A stretch of 41,305 bases of DNA from Alphaproteobacteria bacterium (GTDB lineage Bacteria > Pseudomonadota > Alphaproteobacteria > UBA6615), in assembly GCA_003230015.1 (NCBI GenBank), contig QIGO01000155.1, positions 1 through 41,305 on the forward strand, written 5' to 3'. The notes below the pieces were generated by a model. The model worked only from the letters and a program-made list of their open reading frames with translations. It was not told where the DNA came from and did not search any database. Below, piece after piece: positions 7,997-15,936 of the stretch (the stretch's first letter is position 1; each line of letters opens with the position of its first letter). A program made the position numbers and the translations under genes.

Positions 7997-8569
7997 ATGC
8001 CCAAACGATTGTTGGCTTTTCTGCCGGCTTTGATTGCTGTTGGCGTCGGTGGCTTTTTTCTATGGGCGCTGGTCTCGGGTCGTGACGCTTCCATCCTGCC
8101 GTCAGTGCTCATTAACGAACCGGCGCCGCAATTCGCTTTGGCGCCGGTCGAGGATGTCGACCGGCCGGGCGTCAGCCGGGAAGACCTTTTGGGGCAGGTG
8201 ACTTTGGTCAATTTTTTCGCTTCCTGGTGCATACCCTGTCTGGCGGAACACCCACTGATCACCCGCATGGCCGAGGATGGCTTGCCGGTGTTCGGCATCA
8301 ACTACAAGAACGAGCCGACGGAGGCGCGCAATTGGCTGCGTAAATATGGCAACCCCTACACACGCATTGGATCGGATTACGACGGCCGCACCGGCATCGA
8401 GTTCGGCGTCGTCGCCTTGCCGGAAAGCTTTGTCATCGATCAAAATGGAGTGATCCGCTACAAGCAAGTTGGCGTGATTACGCCCGATGATTTGGAGAAC
8501 ATAATCCTTCCTCTGATTGCGGTGCTGCAAAAGGAGGGGGTTGCGAACGAAGGCGCCGATCCGCTTTAA
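7997..8569 (+). CDS. dsbE: DsbE/CcmG-family thiol:disulfide interchange protein
   Basis: This 190-residue membrane-anchored thioredoxin-fold protein has an N-terminal anchor (LLAFLPALIAVGVGGFFLWAL) and active site FFASWCIPCLAEHP. It has the CcmG/DsbE features INYKNEPTEARNWLRKYGNPY, GVVALPESFVID (cis-Pro and the acidic site) and NGVIRYKQVGVI. CcmG proteins reduce the CxxCH cysteines of apocytochrome c before haem attachment and are reduced by DsbD or CcdA. No other ccm genes are nearby, so this may be a second, specialised copy serving the DsbD-like protein 37 bp upstream. The start is supported by GAGGAGGGG just before ATG 7997. Confidence 0.93.
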   Translation: MPKRLLAFLPALIAVGVGGFFLWALVSGRDASILPSVLINEPAPQFALAPVEDVDRPGVSREDLLGQVTLVNFFASWCIPCLAEHPLITRMAEDGLPVFGINYKNEPTEARNWLRKYGNPYTRIGSDYDGRTGIEFGVVALPESFVIDQNGVIRYKQVGVITPDDLENIILPLIAVLQKEGVANEGADPL

Positions 8570-8649
8570 CCTGCAGGTGGTAAAGGAATTGGCTTCGTCA
8601 GGTCGTTAGCCTGTATTGAAGCCTCAAGACAATAACGCGGAGATGTCCC

Positions 8650-9201
8650 ATGCCGCAGCGTTGGCTTTCGGCTTTGCTCCTGTCCATGGCCATGTGGTTT
8701 GCGACGCCCGACAGCCTAGCGGCGGCCGAACACCCGTTTGTGCTGACGCCCCAACTGAAGGCCCAGCTTGCGCAACTGGACGTCCTGCGCGGCGCCGACT
8801 TCGATCCGTTGGATTTCGGCGGCAAGGCCGTCCTGGTAGGTTTTTTTGCTAGCTGGTGCGTGCCTTGCCGCAAGGGTTTCATCGAGCAGCGCAAGCTTCT
8901 CGATCGGCTGGGCCGCGACCGCCTGAAGATCCTAGCCGTCAACTGGTTCGAAGATGCCACCCGCTATCCCGGTGAATCCATGCGGCTCAACCGTCTCCTC
9001 GATCGCATAACCCCCGGCATCACGGCCCTGGAGGGCAACCAAGCGGTCTATGACGCTTTTGGCCGTTTCCGCGGTCTCCCGGCAATATTCGTGTTTGATC
9101 GCACGGGTCGGGAGATCTATCGGTTCATGTATCTTGGCGGCCCCGGTAACGTTAACGCCGACTACCAGACAATCCGCACCCTGCTCGAAGCTCTCTCCTA
9201 A
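8650..9201 (+). CDS. TlpA-like periplasmic thioredoxin-fold protein
   Basis: This 183-residue protein has a signal peptide (LSALLLSMAMWFATPDSLAAA) and a thioredoxin domain with active site FFASWCVPCRKGF, followed by ILAVNWFED and a cis-proline in FRGLPAIFVFDRTG. It is the fourth thioredoxin-like protein in this gene run and is clearly different from the DsbE-like one. An upstream GGAGA supports the ATG. It presumably exchanges electrons with the upstream DsbD-like protein. The stretch AVNWFEDATRYP, where other members carry a helix preceding the next strand, is unusual. The specific substrate is unknown. Confidence 0.88.
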   Translation: MPQRWLSALLLSMAMWFATPDSLAAAEHPFVLTPQLKAQLAQLDVLRGADFDPLDFGGKAVLVGFFASWCVPCRKGFIEQRKLLDRLGRDRLKILAVNWFEDATRYPGESMRLNRLLDRITPGITALEGNQAVYDAFGRFRGLPAIFVFDRTGREIYRFMYLGGPGNVNADYQTIRTLLEALS

Positions 9202-9319
9202 CGGTATCGCCTCACACATTGTTGAGTCACGGTGACCAATATAGGTGCTTCGACTGGTTTATGATCAGAAACGCTTAACACGCCGGGGAACCGTCTCCGC
9301 CAACCTTGGGAAAGCCGCA

Positions 9320-10342
9320 ATGACCACTGCAAGAACAGCCACGACCCGAATCGCGGTCGGATTCGCTATGGGCCTTATGGCCCTCACAGCGTCAAGTTTA
9401 AGCCAGGCCCAGCCGCAGCTCTGGCAGTCCGAATGGCCACGCACGGACTTCGACAACACCAGCATCGACTACAGCGAGATCCTGTCGGGCGGTCCGCCCA
9501 AGGACGGCATCCCAGCGATCGATGATCCCCAATTCGGGACCATTGCCGATGGCGAGGCATATCTCGCCGATACCGAGCCGGTCGCCAGCATCGTGGTCAA
9601 TGGCAACGCCCGCGCCTATCCCATTTCGATCTTGATGTGGCATGAGATCGTCAATGACGAGTTCGACGGCCTGCCTGTGTCGATGACCTTCTGTCCCCTG
9701 TGCAACTCCGTCATTGCATTCGATCGGCGCGTTGGCGATCAGGTGCTGGACTTCGGCACCACCGGCAAACTGCGTTTTTCGGACTTGGTCATGTATGACC
9801 GCCAGACGGAGAGCTGGTGGCAACAGTTCCTCGGCGAGGCTGTCGTCGGCGAAATGACCGGACAGTTATTGAAAATGATTCCGTCACGGACGGAGTCTTT
9901 CGCCAAATACAAAGAACGCTTCCCCACCGGCGAGGTCATGCTGGTTCCCACTAATTTCCGCCGGTCGTATGGCGAGAACCCCTACGTCGGATATGACAGC
10001 TCAGCGCAACCCTTCCTATTTCGCGGTGAGTCTCCCAAGGACATCGCGCCTATGGCTTATGTCCTCGCCATTGGCAAGGAGGCATGGAGCTTGGATCTTC
10101 TTAAGGAACAGCGCCGCATCGAGATGGATGATGGCACTGTCATCACCTGGGAGCCCGGCATGAATGCGAGTATGGACGCCCGGGTGATCTCGCAAGGGCA
10201 AGATCTGGGCAATGTTGCCGTGCAGCGGCGCAACGCCGACGGAGAAATGGTAGACGTCGTACACGACCTCACTTTCTCCTTTGCCTTCAATGCGTTCAAC
10301 CCCGGCGCACCGATCTATCAGGCATGGCCGCCGGAAAGTTAA
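9320..10342 (+). CDS. DUF3179 domain-containing protein (intact copy)
   Basis: This ~340-residue exported protein has a signal peptide (GFAMGLMALTASSLSQA) and a full DUF3179 domain. The hallmark is MTFCPLCNSVIAFDRRV (C125/C128), followed by GKLRFSDLVMYDRQTESWWQQF and a C-terminal NPYVGYDSS and TFSFAFNAFNPG. The biochemical function of the family is not established. Some family members are annotated as selenoproteins, which together with the CxxC suggests thiol/selenol redox or metal chemistry. It sits directly after the DsbD/TlpA genes on the same strand. ATG 9320 is preferred over the track start (9245) because it begins the signal peptide and is preceded by GGGAAAG. Confidence 0.9.
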   Translation: MTTARTATTRIAVGFAMGLMALTASSLSQAQPQLWQSEWPRTDFDNTSIDYSEILSGGPPKDGIPAIDDPQFGTIADGEAYLADTEPVASIVVNGNARAYPISILMWHEIVNDEFDGLPVSMTFCPLCNSVIAFDRRVGDQVLDFGTTGKLRFSDLVMYDRQTESWWQQFLGEAVVGEMTGQLLKMIPSRTESFAKYKERFPTGEVMLVPTNFRRSYGENPYVGYDSSAQPFLFRGESPKDIAPMAYVLAIGKEAWSLDLLKEQRRIEMDDGTVITWEPGMNASMDARVISQGQDLGNVAVQRRNADGEMVDVVHDLTFSFAFNAFNPGAPIYQAWPPES

Positions 10343-10379
10343 GCAGATAGCGTATGGCGCCAGAGCTTATTGTTACAGC

Positions 10380-10456
10380 TAGAGTGTTTCCAGGAAAAGC
10401 GGACACCGCTTTTCCGCCAGCAAACACGCTAAATGGTTTTGAGTCCATCAAAACCA
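10380..10456. repeat. Dispersed-type palindromic repeat: two adjacent hairpins
   Basis: The spacer between the two DUF3179 genes contains a perfect hairpin, GGAAAAGCGG-ACA-CCGCTTTTCC (10393-10415). It is framed by outer arms TAGAGTGTTT (10380-10389) and AAACACGCTA (10422-10431) that pair at 9 of 10 positions. A second perfect hairpin, TGGTTTTGA-N5-TCAAAACCA, follows at 10434-10456. The wording (tagagtgtttccaggaaaag...) resembles intergenic palindromic repeats widely scattered in alphaproteobacterial genomes; this is from memory, not a search. It could act as a terminator or mRNA-stabilising structure after the first DUF3179 gene. Confidence 0.7.
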
Positions 10457-10491
10457 GACCCTGGGGCAATGGCGCCATCACGCCACCCACG

Positions 10492-11528
10492 ATGAGCATC
10501 TTCATGCGACTCATCCCATCAACCACCCACGGGAAGGTTATAGCGGGTGGCTTGATTGCGGTGCTGCTGATCGCTTTCATCGTCACAAGACAGTCGGGCG
10601 AGGCGTCGTTTGCCACCAAATTTGCCTGGCCACAAACCGATTTCTCCCAATTTTCTCCCAATCGAATGTTGATTTCGGTGAGATCCTGTCCGGTGGTCCG
10701 CCCAAGGACGGTATCCCATCGATTGACGATCCAATATTCGCCACCATCGCCGACGTAAAAGACTTCCTCACCGATACCGAGCCGGTCGCCAGCATAGTCA
10801 TCAACGGCGACGCTCGGGCCTATCCCATGTCGATAATGATCTGGCACGAGATCGTCAATGACGAGGTCGGCGGTGTCCCCGTATCCATGACCTTCTGTCC
10901 CTTGTGCAATTCCGTCATCGCCTTCGACCGGCGCGTCGACGGCCAAATTCTGGACTTCGGAACCACCGGAAAACTGCGTTTTTCGGACCTGATCATGTAT
11001 GACCGGCAAACCGAGAGCTGGTGGCAACAATTCATCGGTGAAGGCATTGTCGGCGAGATGACGGGACAGCGCTTGCAGATGATACCCTCACGCACGGAAT
11101 CATTCGCGCGGTTCAAGGAACGCTTCCCCAACGGCCAGGTCCTGCTCCCGCCCCAGGGTGCGCGACGCTCATACGGCCAGAACCCCTATGTCGGATACGA
11201 CTCGTCGTCGAAGCCATTCATGTTCCGTGGAAAGTCGCCCGAAAACATCGCGCCCATGGCCTACGTCGTGGCTGTTGGCGACCAGGCCTGGAGTCTCGAT
11301 CTGCTCAAAAAAGACCGTCGTATCGAGACCGGCAACGGCCTGATTATTTCCTGGGAGCCGGGCATGAACTCAACGATGGACGCACGGGTAATTTCCCAGG
11401 GGCAGGATCTCGGCAATGTGGTTGTACAGCGCCGCAATACCGCCGGAGAGTTGGAAGACGTCGTGCACGACCTCACTTTTTCCTTTGCTTTCAACGCCTT
11501 CAACCCAGGCGGCACAATCCATCAATAG
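10492..11528 (+). pseudogene. Second DUF3179 gene, frameshifted by an 11-bp tandem duplication
   Basis: The 5' part (MSIFMRLIPSTTHGKVIAG..., then FAWPQTDFS) and the 3' part (from EILSGGPPKDGIPSIDD, including MTFCPLCNSVIAFDRRVD, to FNAFNPGGTIHQ) are homologous to the upstream DUF3179 gene but lie in different frames. The break coincides with a perfect tandem repeat of TTTCTCCCAAT at 10641-10651 and 10652-10662. Removing one unit restores the frame (TDFSQSNVDFGEILSGG) and gives exactly the same spacing, 8 codons, as the intact copy. The rest of the gene shows no damage, so this is either a very recent mutation, a phase-variable slippage site or a sequencing/assembly error. The C-terminal two thirds could still be translated from ATG 10827, but without a signal peptide. 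Confidence 0.88.
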
Positions 11529-11597
11529 GCGCCACGACCAAACAAGTGGCTGCGGCGTAGAACTTCGAATCCGGATTGGCGAAGCACGTAAAACCGA

Positions 11598-12113
11598 TCA
11601 CTCATCTTCCTCCGTGCCGCGGAACGAACCGATAAGCATCACCGCCACGCCAATGAAAATAGCGGTATCGGCAAGGTTGAAGGTTGGCCAGCGATATTGT
11701 CCCACAAAGAAATCCAGGAAATCCGTCACGGCCCCGGCCCGGACGCGATCCAATATATTTCCCAGCGCGCCGCCGACAATCATGCCAATGCCGATAACAT
11801 CCCATACCGCGGTTGACCGCCACAGCCAAACCAGCAGGAAGATGACAACGGCAAGCGACAGAGCCGTGATCACCATCGGACCGGCCGGTCCCAGGCCGCT
11901 TAGAAAGCCGAAACTCACGCCTCGATTATAGCCCAGGACCAGGTTGAAGAACGGTGTCACCGGGATGATCCGCGGCGGATCCATCACCACGGCAACCATC
12001 AGCCACTTGGAGAACTGGTCGACGCCCAGCGCCACCAACGCAATCAGCAGTCCTTGTTTGACCTGGCGCGTCGGCGCCAATACCCGCGCGGCTATGCTCG
12101 CCCTGGCTTTCAT
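11598..12113 (-). CDS. lspA: Lipoprotein signal peptidase (signal peptidase II)
   Basis: This 171-residue inner-membrane aspartyl peptidase cleaves prolipoprotein signal peptides. The family blocks are present: DQFSKW near the N-terminus, LGYNRGVSFGFLSG, GGALGNILDRVRAGAVTDFLDFF with the first catalytic Asp region, and WPTFNLADTAIFIG with the second catalytic Asp. Four hydrophobic helices are visible. The start has a GGGAG ribosome site. Housekeeping lspA usually sits by ileS or in a division/biogenesis cluster. Here it lies beside a MerR regulator and a heavy-metal ATPase, like the signal peptidase genes (pbrC) of lead/cadmium resistance loci, so it is probably an accessory copy. Confidence 0.96.
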   Translation of the reverse strand: MKARASIAARVLAPTRQVKQGLLIALVALGVDQFSKWLMVAVVMDPPRIIPVTPFFNLVLGYNRGVSFGFLSGLGPAGPMVITALSLAVVIFLLVWLWRSTAVWDVIGIGMIVGGALGNILDRVRAGAVTDFLDFFVGQYRWPTFNLADTAIFIGVAVMLIGSFRGTEEDE

Positions 12114-12224
12114 CGAACTCCCTCATCTCTACGTTCCGGCCCGGAGTGTAGATGTATGTTTTCAAGAATGCCCCAAGAAAATCCGCCACCCGGCGCCATC
12201 ACCGGGTCCGCCTTGTCCTCGGGT

Positions 12225-12674
12225 CTAGTGGGCTTCTTCGGGTTCGAGGTGGTTTACATGCAGGCATTGTGAATGATCGCTTAACACCTCGATGACACGG
12301 CAGTCGGCAACCTGGCCCCCCGCGCATTGCTCGACCATTCTGTTTAATTCCGCCTTCAGGGCCAGCAACCGTGCGATCCGGCTTTCGACTTCCTGCAGTT
12401 GGGATCGGGCGATACTGTCCGCTGAATCACAGGGCTGCTCGCCGCTATCGGCCAGTCTCAGCAATTGTCGGATCGCTTCGAGGGGAAAGCCCAGCTGCCT
12501 GCCATGGCGTATAAAAGCCAGCCGCTCGATATGCCGTGCCCCGTAGCGGCGCTGGTTACCCGCCGTTCGGTCAGGCGTCGGCATCAGCCCGACTTTTTCG
12601 TAATACCTGATGGTCTGGACCTTGCAGCCGGTGTCTTTGGCCAGCCGCCCTATCGTATAGCTTTGTTCCATCAT
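12225..12674 (-). CDS. MerR-family heavy-metal-responsive regulator (CadR/PbrR/ZntR-like)
   Basis: This 149-residue protein has an N-terminal MerR winged helix (YTIGRLAKDTGCKVQTIRYYEKVGLM), a dimerisation coiled coil (SQLQEVESRIARLLALKAELNRMVEQC) and a C-terminal metal-binding tail with CAGGQVADCRVIEVLSDHSQCLH. The Cys placement fits divalent soft-metal sensors (Pb, Cd, Zn) better than CueR. It is divergent from the P-type ATPase gene, and the intergenic region carries a MerR-type promoter with a 19-bp spacer, so it should activate the ATPase when metal is bound by untwisting the promoter. The gene downstream on the same strand is lspA. The tandem MM start makes the exact first codon uncertain by one. 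Confidence 0.93.
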   Translation of the reverse strand: MMEQSYTIGRLAKDTGCKVQTIRYYEKVGLMPTPDRTAGNQRRYGARHIERLAFIRHGRQLGFPLEAIRQLLRLADSGEQPCDSADSIARSQLQEVESRIARLLALKAELNRMVEQCAGGQVADCRVIEVLSDHSQCLHVNHLEPEEAH

Positions 12675-12686
12675 CGAAATTTTTCC

Positions 12687-12717
12687 TTGAACCTACAGTC
12701 GCTGTAGCTCCTATATT
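12687..12717 (+). promoter_or_regulatory. MerR-type promoter/operator for the metal ATPase
   Basis: A -35 box TTGAAC (12687-12692) and a -10 box TATATT (12712-12717) are separated by 19 bp instead of the usual 17. The spacer holds the perfect dyad CTACAG-TCG-CTGTAG. This is the classic arrangement recognised by MerR-family activators, pointing toward the P-type ATPase, with the MerR gene starting 13 bp upstream of the -35 on the opposite strand. Confidence 0.9.
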
Positions 12718-12856
12718 TAGAGCTAACACGGTTTCCGGACCAGGTCAAAGGCAGAAAATCCCCAAAACCCGGGAGATTCCTCCTCTGAAATAGGTCGCCG
12801 GGGCCCGTATCTGACATTCCTTTTAGCTCAAATAGACATTGGGCTGGAGTATTTCC

Positions 12857-15190
12857 ATGTCAACGCACCAAAAGCACCAACACAGCCACAAGCCCGAAAC
12901 CCAGGCATCGTCTGGCGGCGATTGCTGCAGCACGGCAGTATACAACATCGCCGGCACCGCCGGTTCGAGCCGATATCGTTACACTTTCGCGGTTCAGGGG
13001 CTCGATTGCGCCGAAGAGGTCTCGGCGCTCAAAAAGGTGGTTGGACCGGTCGCGGGCGGGCATGAGCATCTGGCTTTCGATGTCCTCAACGGCCGCATGA
13101 TGGTGCTCGAAGACGCCGGCACGGTAACCGCCGAGGAAATTCGTAAAGCGGTGCAAAGGACCGGCATGAGTGCCGTCGAATGGCGCGAGGGCGACGTTGA
13201 GGCCAAGCAGGCGAGCGAGAGGCACCACCGTGTTCAAACCTGGCTGACAGCACTCAGCGGCGTGTCCCTATTCACCGGATTAGCCCTGCATATCTGGCTC
13301 GCCGGCGGCTTTGGCGCCCATGACGGGCAGCCGACGCCGTTGCCTGAAATCATTGCCTATATCTTGGCTATTGGATTCGGCGCCCGCTTCGTCGTCGTCA
13401 AGGCCTGGTATGCCGCCCGCGGCCTGCGGCCGGATATGAACTTGCTCATGGTCATCGCGGTCTCCGGCGCCATCGGCATCGGCGTCTGGTTTGAGGCGGC
13501 GGCAATCAGTTTCCTGTTCGCCTTGTCGCTGCTGCTGGAAAGCTGGAGCGTCGGTCGCGCCCGCCGCGCCATCGCTCAATTGCTCGATCTGGCGCCGCCC
13601 ACGGCGCGCGTAATATTCGATTCCGGCGAGGAAAAAGAAGTTCCGGCGGCCCAGGTAGCGGTCGGATCGCGCTTTGTCGTCAAGCCGGGGGAGAAAATCG
13701 CCCTCGACGGCACGGTCCTGATGGGCATCAGCGCTGTGAACCAAGCGCCCATCACCGGCGAGAGCGTCCCGGCCTTGAAGGAGCCCGGCGCCGATGTTTT
13801 CGCCGGCACCATCAACGGCGAAGGCGCCATCGAGGTGGAAAGCACCAAGGCGTCCAACGATACCACGCTGGCGCGTATCATCCGCCTGATCGAGGAAGCC
13901 CAGGGCCGCCGCGCCGCCGCCGAGCAATGGGTTGAAAAATTCGCCCGCGTCTACACGCCCCTGGTCATCGTCCTGGCGATCGCCGTGTTTGCGCTGCCGC
14001 CGCTGCTGTTCGGTGGCATATGGGCCGAGTGGTTCTATCGCGCGCTGGTATTGCTGGTGATTGCCTGCCCCTGCGCCCTGGTGATTTCGACGCCGGTCAG
14101 CATCGTCTCCTCGCTGGCCGCGGCCGCCCGTCAGGGCGTGCTGGTCAAGGGCGGCACATATATCGAACAGCCCGCCCACCTCAAGGCCATCGCCTTCGAC
14201 AAAACCGGAACCCTGACGCGCGGCGAGCCGGCTGTGGCGGGTATCATCCCGCTCAACGGCCACACCGACGCCGAACTGCTGGAGCGCGCCGCCGCCCTGG
14301 AGGCACGCTCCAGCCATCCTCTTGCCCAGGCGATCCTGGACCGCGCCGCCCGCGCCAACATCGCGGTAACACCGGCGCAGGATGTGCAGGTGCTGCCGGG
14401 CAAGGGCGTCACCGGACGTTTTAAGGGTGAGGAATTCTGGCTCGGCTCCCATCGCTACTTGATGGAGCGCGGCCAGGAGACGGCCGAAACCAAGGCCCAG
14501 GCCGAGGTGCTGGAACGCCAGGGACGGACGGTTGTGGTGATCGGCAGTGACTCGCATGTTTGCGGTCTGATCGCGGTCGCCGATACGGTTCGCCCGGCTG
14601 CCCGAGAGGTCATCGCGGCATTGCGTGCCCGCGGGGTCGAGCATCTGATCATGCTCACCGGCGACAATCGGGCCACCGGCGAGGCCATCGCCCGCGAAGT
14701 CGGCATCGACGAGGTTCATGCCGAACTGCTGCCCGAGGACAAGGTCGCGGCGGTTGAGGCGTTGGTCGAAAAATACGGCACGGTGGCGATGGTCGGCGAT
14801 GGTGTTAACGACGCGCCGGCCATGGCACGGGCGAGCTTTGGCATCGCCATGGGCGCCATGGGCAGCGACGCGGCCATCGAGACCGCTGATATCGCGCTGA
14901 TGACCGATGATTTGGCCAAATTGCCGTGGCTGGTCGGCCACTCCAAACGAACGCTGGCCATTATCCGCGCCAACATCGTCTTTTCGCTGGGCGTCAAGGC
15001 TGCCTTCGCCATCCTCGCCTTTGCCGGCATTGCCACCCTGTGGGGGGCCATTGCTGCCGATGTCGGCGCTTCGCTCTTGGTCGTCGCCAACGCCATGCGA
15101 CTGCTTAACCAACGGCAGATGACCAAGGAAAAGCCCCCCTCACTGGCGGCGGAGCCTGCTCCTGCCCAGCGCATGGCCCATGGGCATTAA
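12857..15190 (+). CDS. Heavy-metal translocating P1B-type ATPase (Zn/Cd/Pb type)
   Basis: This 777-residue efflux pump exports divalent soft metals using ATP. The order is a His-rich N-terminus (HQKHQHSHKPE) with GGDCC, then an HMA-like domain whose metal loop is GLDCAEE. Next come membrane helices, the actuator motif TGESVP, the membrane metal site CPC in VIACPCALVIST (~404), the phosphorylation site DKTGTLTRGEP (~448), the SSHPLAQAI nucleotide motif, TGDN and MVGDGVNDAPAMA. The GLDCAEE loop and CPC together are typical of ZntA/CadA-like pumps rather than copper pumps. ATG 12857 has GGAG 7 bp upstream; the track start at 12839 is a weak TTG. A hairpin follows the stop codon. The MerR promoter upstream should make it metal-inducible. 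Confidence 0.95.
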   Translation: MSTHQKHQHSHKPETQASSGGDCCSTAVYNIAGTAGSSRYRYTFAVQGLDCAEEVSALKKVVGPVAGGHEHLAFDVLNGRMMVLEDAGTVTAEEIRKAVQRTGMSAVEWREGDVEAKQASERHHRVQTWLTALSGVSLFTGLALHIWLAGGFGAHDGQPTPLPEIIAYILAIGFGARFVVVKAWYAARGLRPDMNLLMVIAVSGAIGIGVWFEAAAISFLFALSLLLESWSVGRARRAIAQLLDLAPPTARVIFDSGEEKEVPAAQVAVGSRFVVKPGEKIALDGTVLMGISAVNQAPITGESVPALKEPGADVFAGTINGEGAIEVESTKASNDTTLARIIRLIEEAQGRRAAAEQWVEKFARVYTPLVIVLAIAVFALPPLLFGGIWAEWFYRALVLLVIACPCALVISTPVSIVSSLAAAARQGVLVKGGTYIEQPAHLKAIAFDKTGTLTRGEPAVAGIIPLNGHTDAELLERAAALEARSSHPLAQAILDRAARANIAVTPAQDVQVLPGKGVTGRFKGEEFWLGSHRYLMERGQETAETKAQAEVLERQGRTVVVIGSDSHVCGLIAVADTVRPAAREVIAALRARGVEHLIMLTGDNRATGEAIAREVGIDEVHAELLPEDKVAAVEALVEKYGTVAMVGDGVNDAPAMARASFGIAMGAMGSDAAIETADIALMTDDLAKLPWLVGHSKRTLAIIRANIVFSLGVKAAFAILAFAGIATLWGAIAADVGASLLVVANAMRLLNQRQMTKEKPPSLAAEPAPAQRMAHGH

Positions 15191-15195
15191 TAATT

Positions 15196-15223
15196 GCCGG
15201 CATTGATCGAGAACAATGCCGGC
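15196..15223 (+). terminator. Hairpin after the P-type ATPase
   Basis: A perfect 10-bp stem GCCGGCATTG / CAATGCCGGC with an 8-nt loop begins a few bases after the ATPase stop codon. No long T-run follows, so it may be a weak or Rho-assisted terminator, or an mRNA-stabilising stem before the DUF411 gene. Confidence 0.55.
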
Positions 15224-15300
15224 TGGACACGATCAGGGCTATAGAAGCCTTTGGACCGAACAACATGCCGACCCAATGAGTATCGGTGCGGAGTAGTAAA

Positions 15301-15783
15301 ATGACTGATCAAGAACCTCGCCGGAATACACTTAGCGTTAGACCCCTTGCATTATTCACCGCCATCGCTATCGCCGGGGGCATCGCCACCGCATCACTCT
15401 CCGGGGCGGCAAACGCCGCCGCGATCACCGTTTACAAGTCCCCTTGGTGCGGTTGCTGTGCAAGTTGGGCGGAGCGTCTAGAGGCCGAAGGCCACACCCT
15501 GACGATCAATGACGTCGAGGACCTGGGCCAAATCAAGAAGTTGGCCGGCGTTCCCGAAGAACTGCAAGCTTGTCACACCGCCTCGGCGGAGGGTTATATC
15601 ATCGAGGGCCACGTACCGGCCAAGGAGCTCGCACGGCTACTCGCCGAACGCCCGGAGGCCAGGGGACTTGCCGTTCCGGGCATGCCGGGCGGATCGCTCG
15701 GTATGGAAGGCGGCGAGCCGGAGCCTTACGACGTCTTGCTCTTTGATGCCGATGGCACGACGACTGTCTACGCGCAATACTGA
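15301..15783 (+). CDS. DUF411 family exported metal-binding protein
   Basis: This 160-residue protein has a signal peptide (LALFTAIAIAGGIATASLSGAANAA) and the DUF411 domain with the metal-binding segment YKSPWCGCCASWAERL, the conserved ELQACHTA and the C-terminal GLAVPGMPGGSLGME. DUF411 proteins are usually found in copper and silver resistance clusters and are thought to bind metal in the periplasm; no enzymatic role is established. GGAG precedes the ATG at 15301. It lies between the metal ATPase and a CtaG-like gene, all on the plus strand, which supports a metal homeostasis role. Confidence 0.92.
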   Translation: MTDQEPRRNTLSVRPLALFTAIAIAGGIATASLSGAANAAAITVYKSPWCGCCASWAERLEAEGHTLTINDVEDLGQIKKLAGVPEELQACHTASAEGYIIEGHVPAKELARLLAERPEARGLAVPGMPGGSLGMEGGEPEPYDVLLFDADGTTTVYAQY

Positions 15784-15936
15784 GGACGACGCCCGGTCGG
15801 TATATTGGTGACCCGCAAAGCAGCCCCCCGCTCCATCAACGGCCATGAATAACTCGAGATCGATAGAATCGACACACGTCTTGAATGCTGCGGCGGCAGG
15901 CTTTCGCGGAAACGGCCTGGATAACGGGATGAACTC

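Noticed and set aside
13280-15112. 610-aa minus-strand ORF opposite the P-type ATPase
   Set aside because: Long antisense frames are expected in GC-rich genes; the composition (Gly/Arg/Asp/Gln-rich) and lack of motifs mark it as a shadow.
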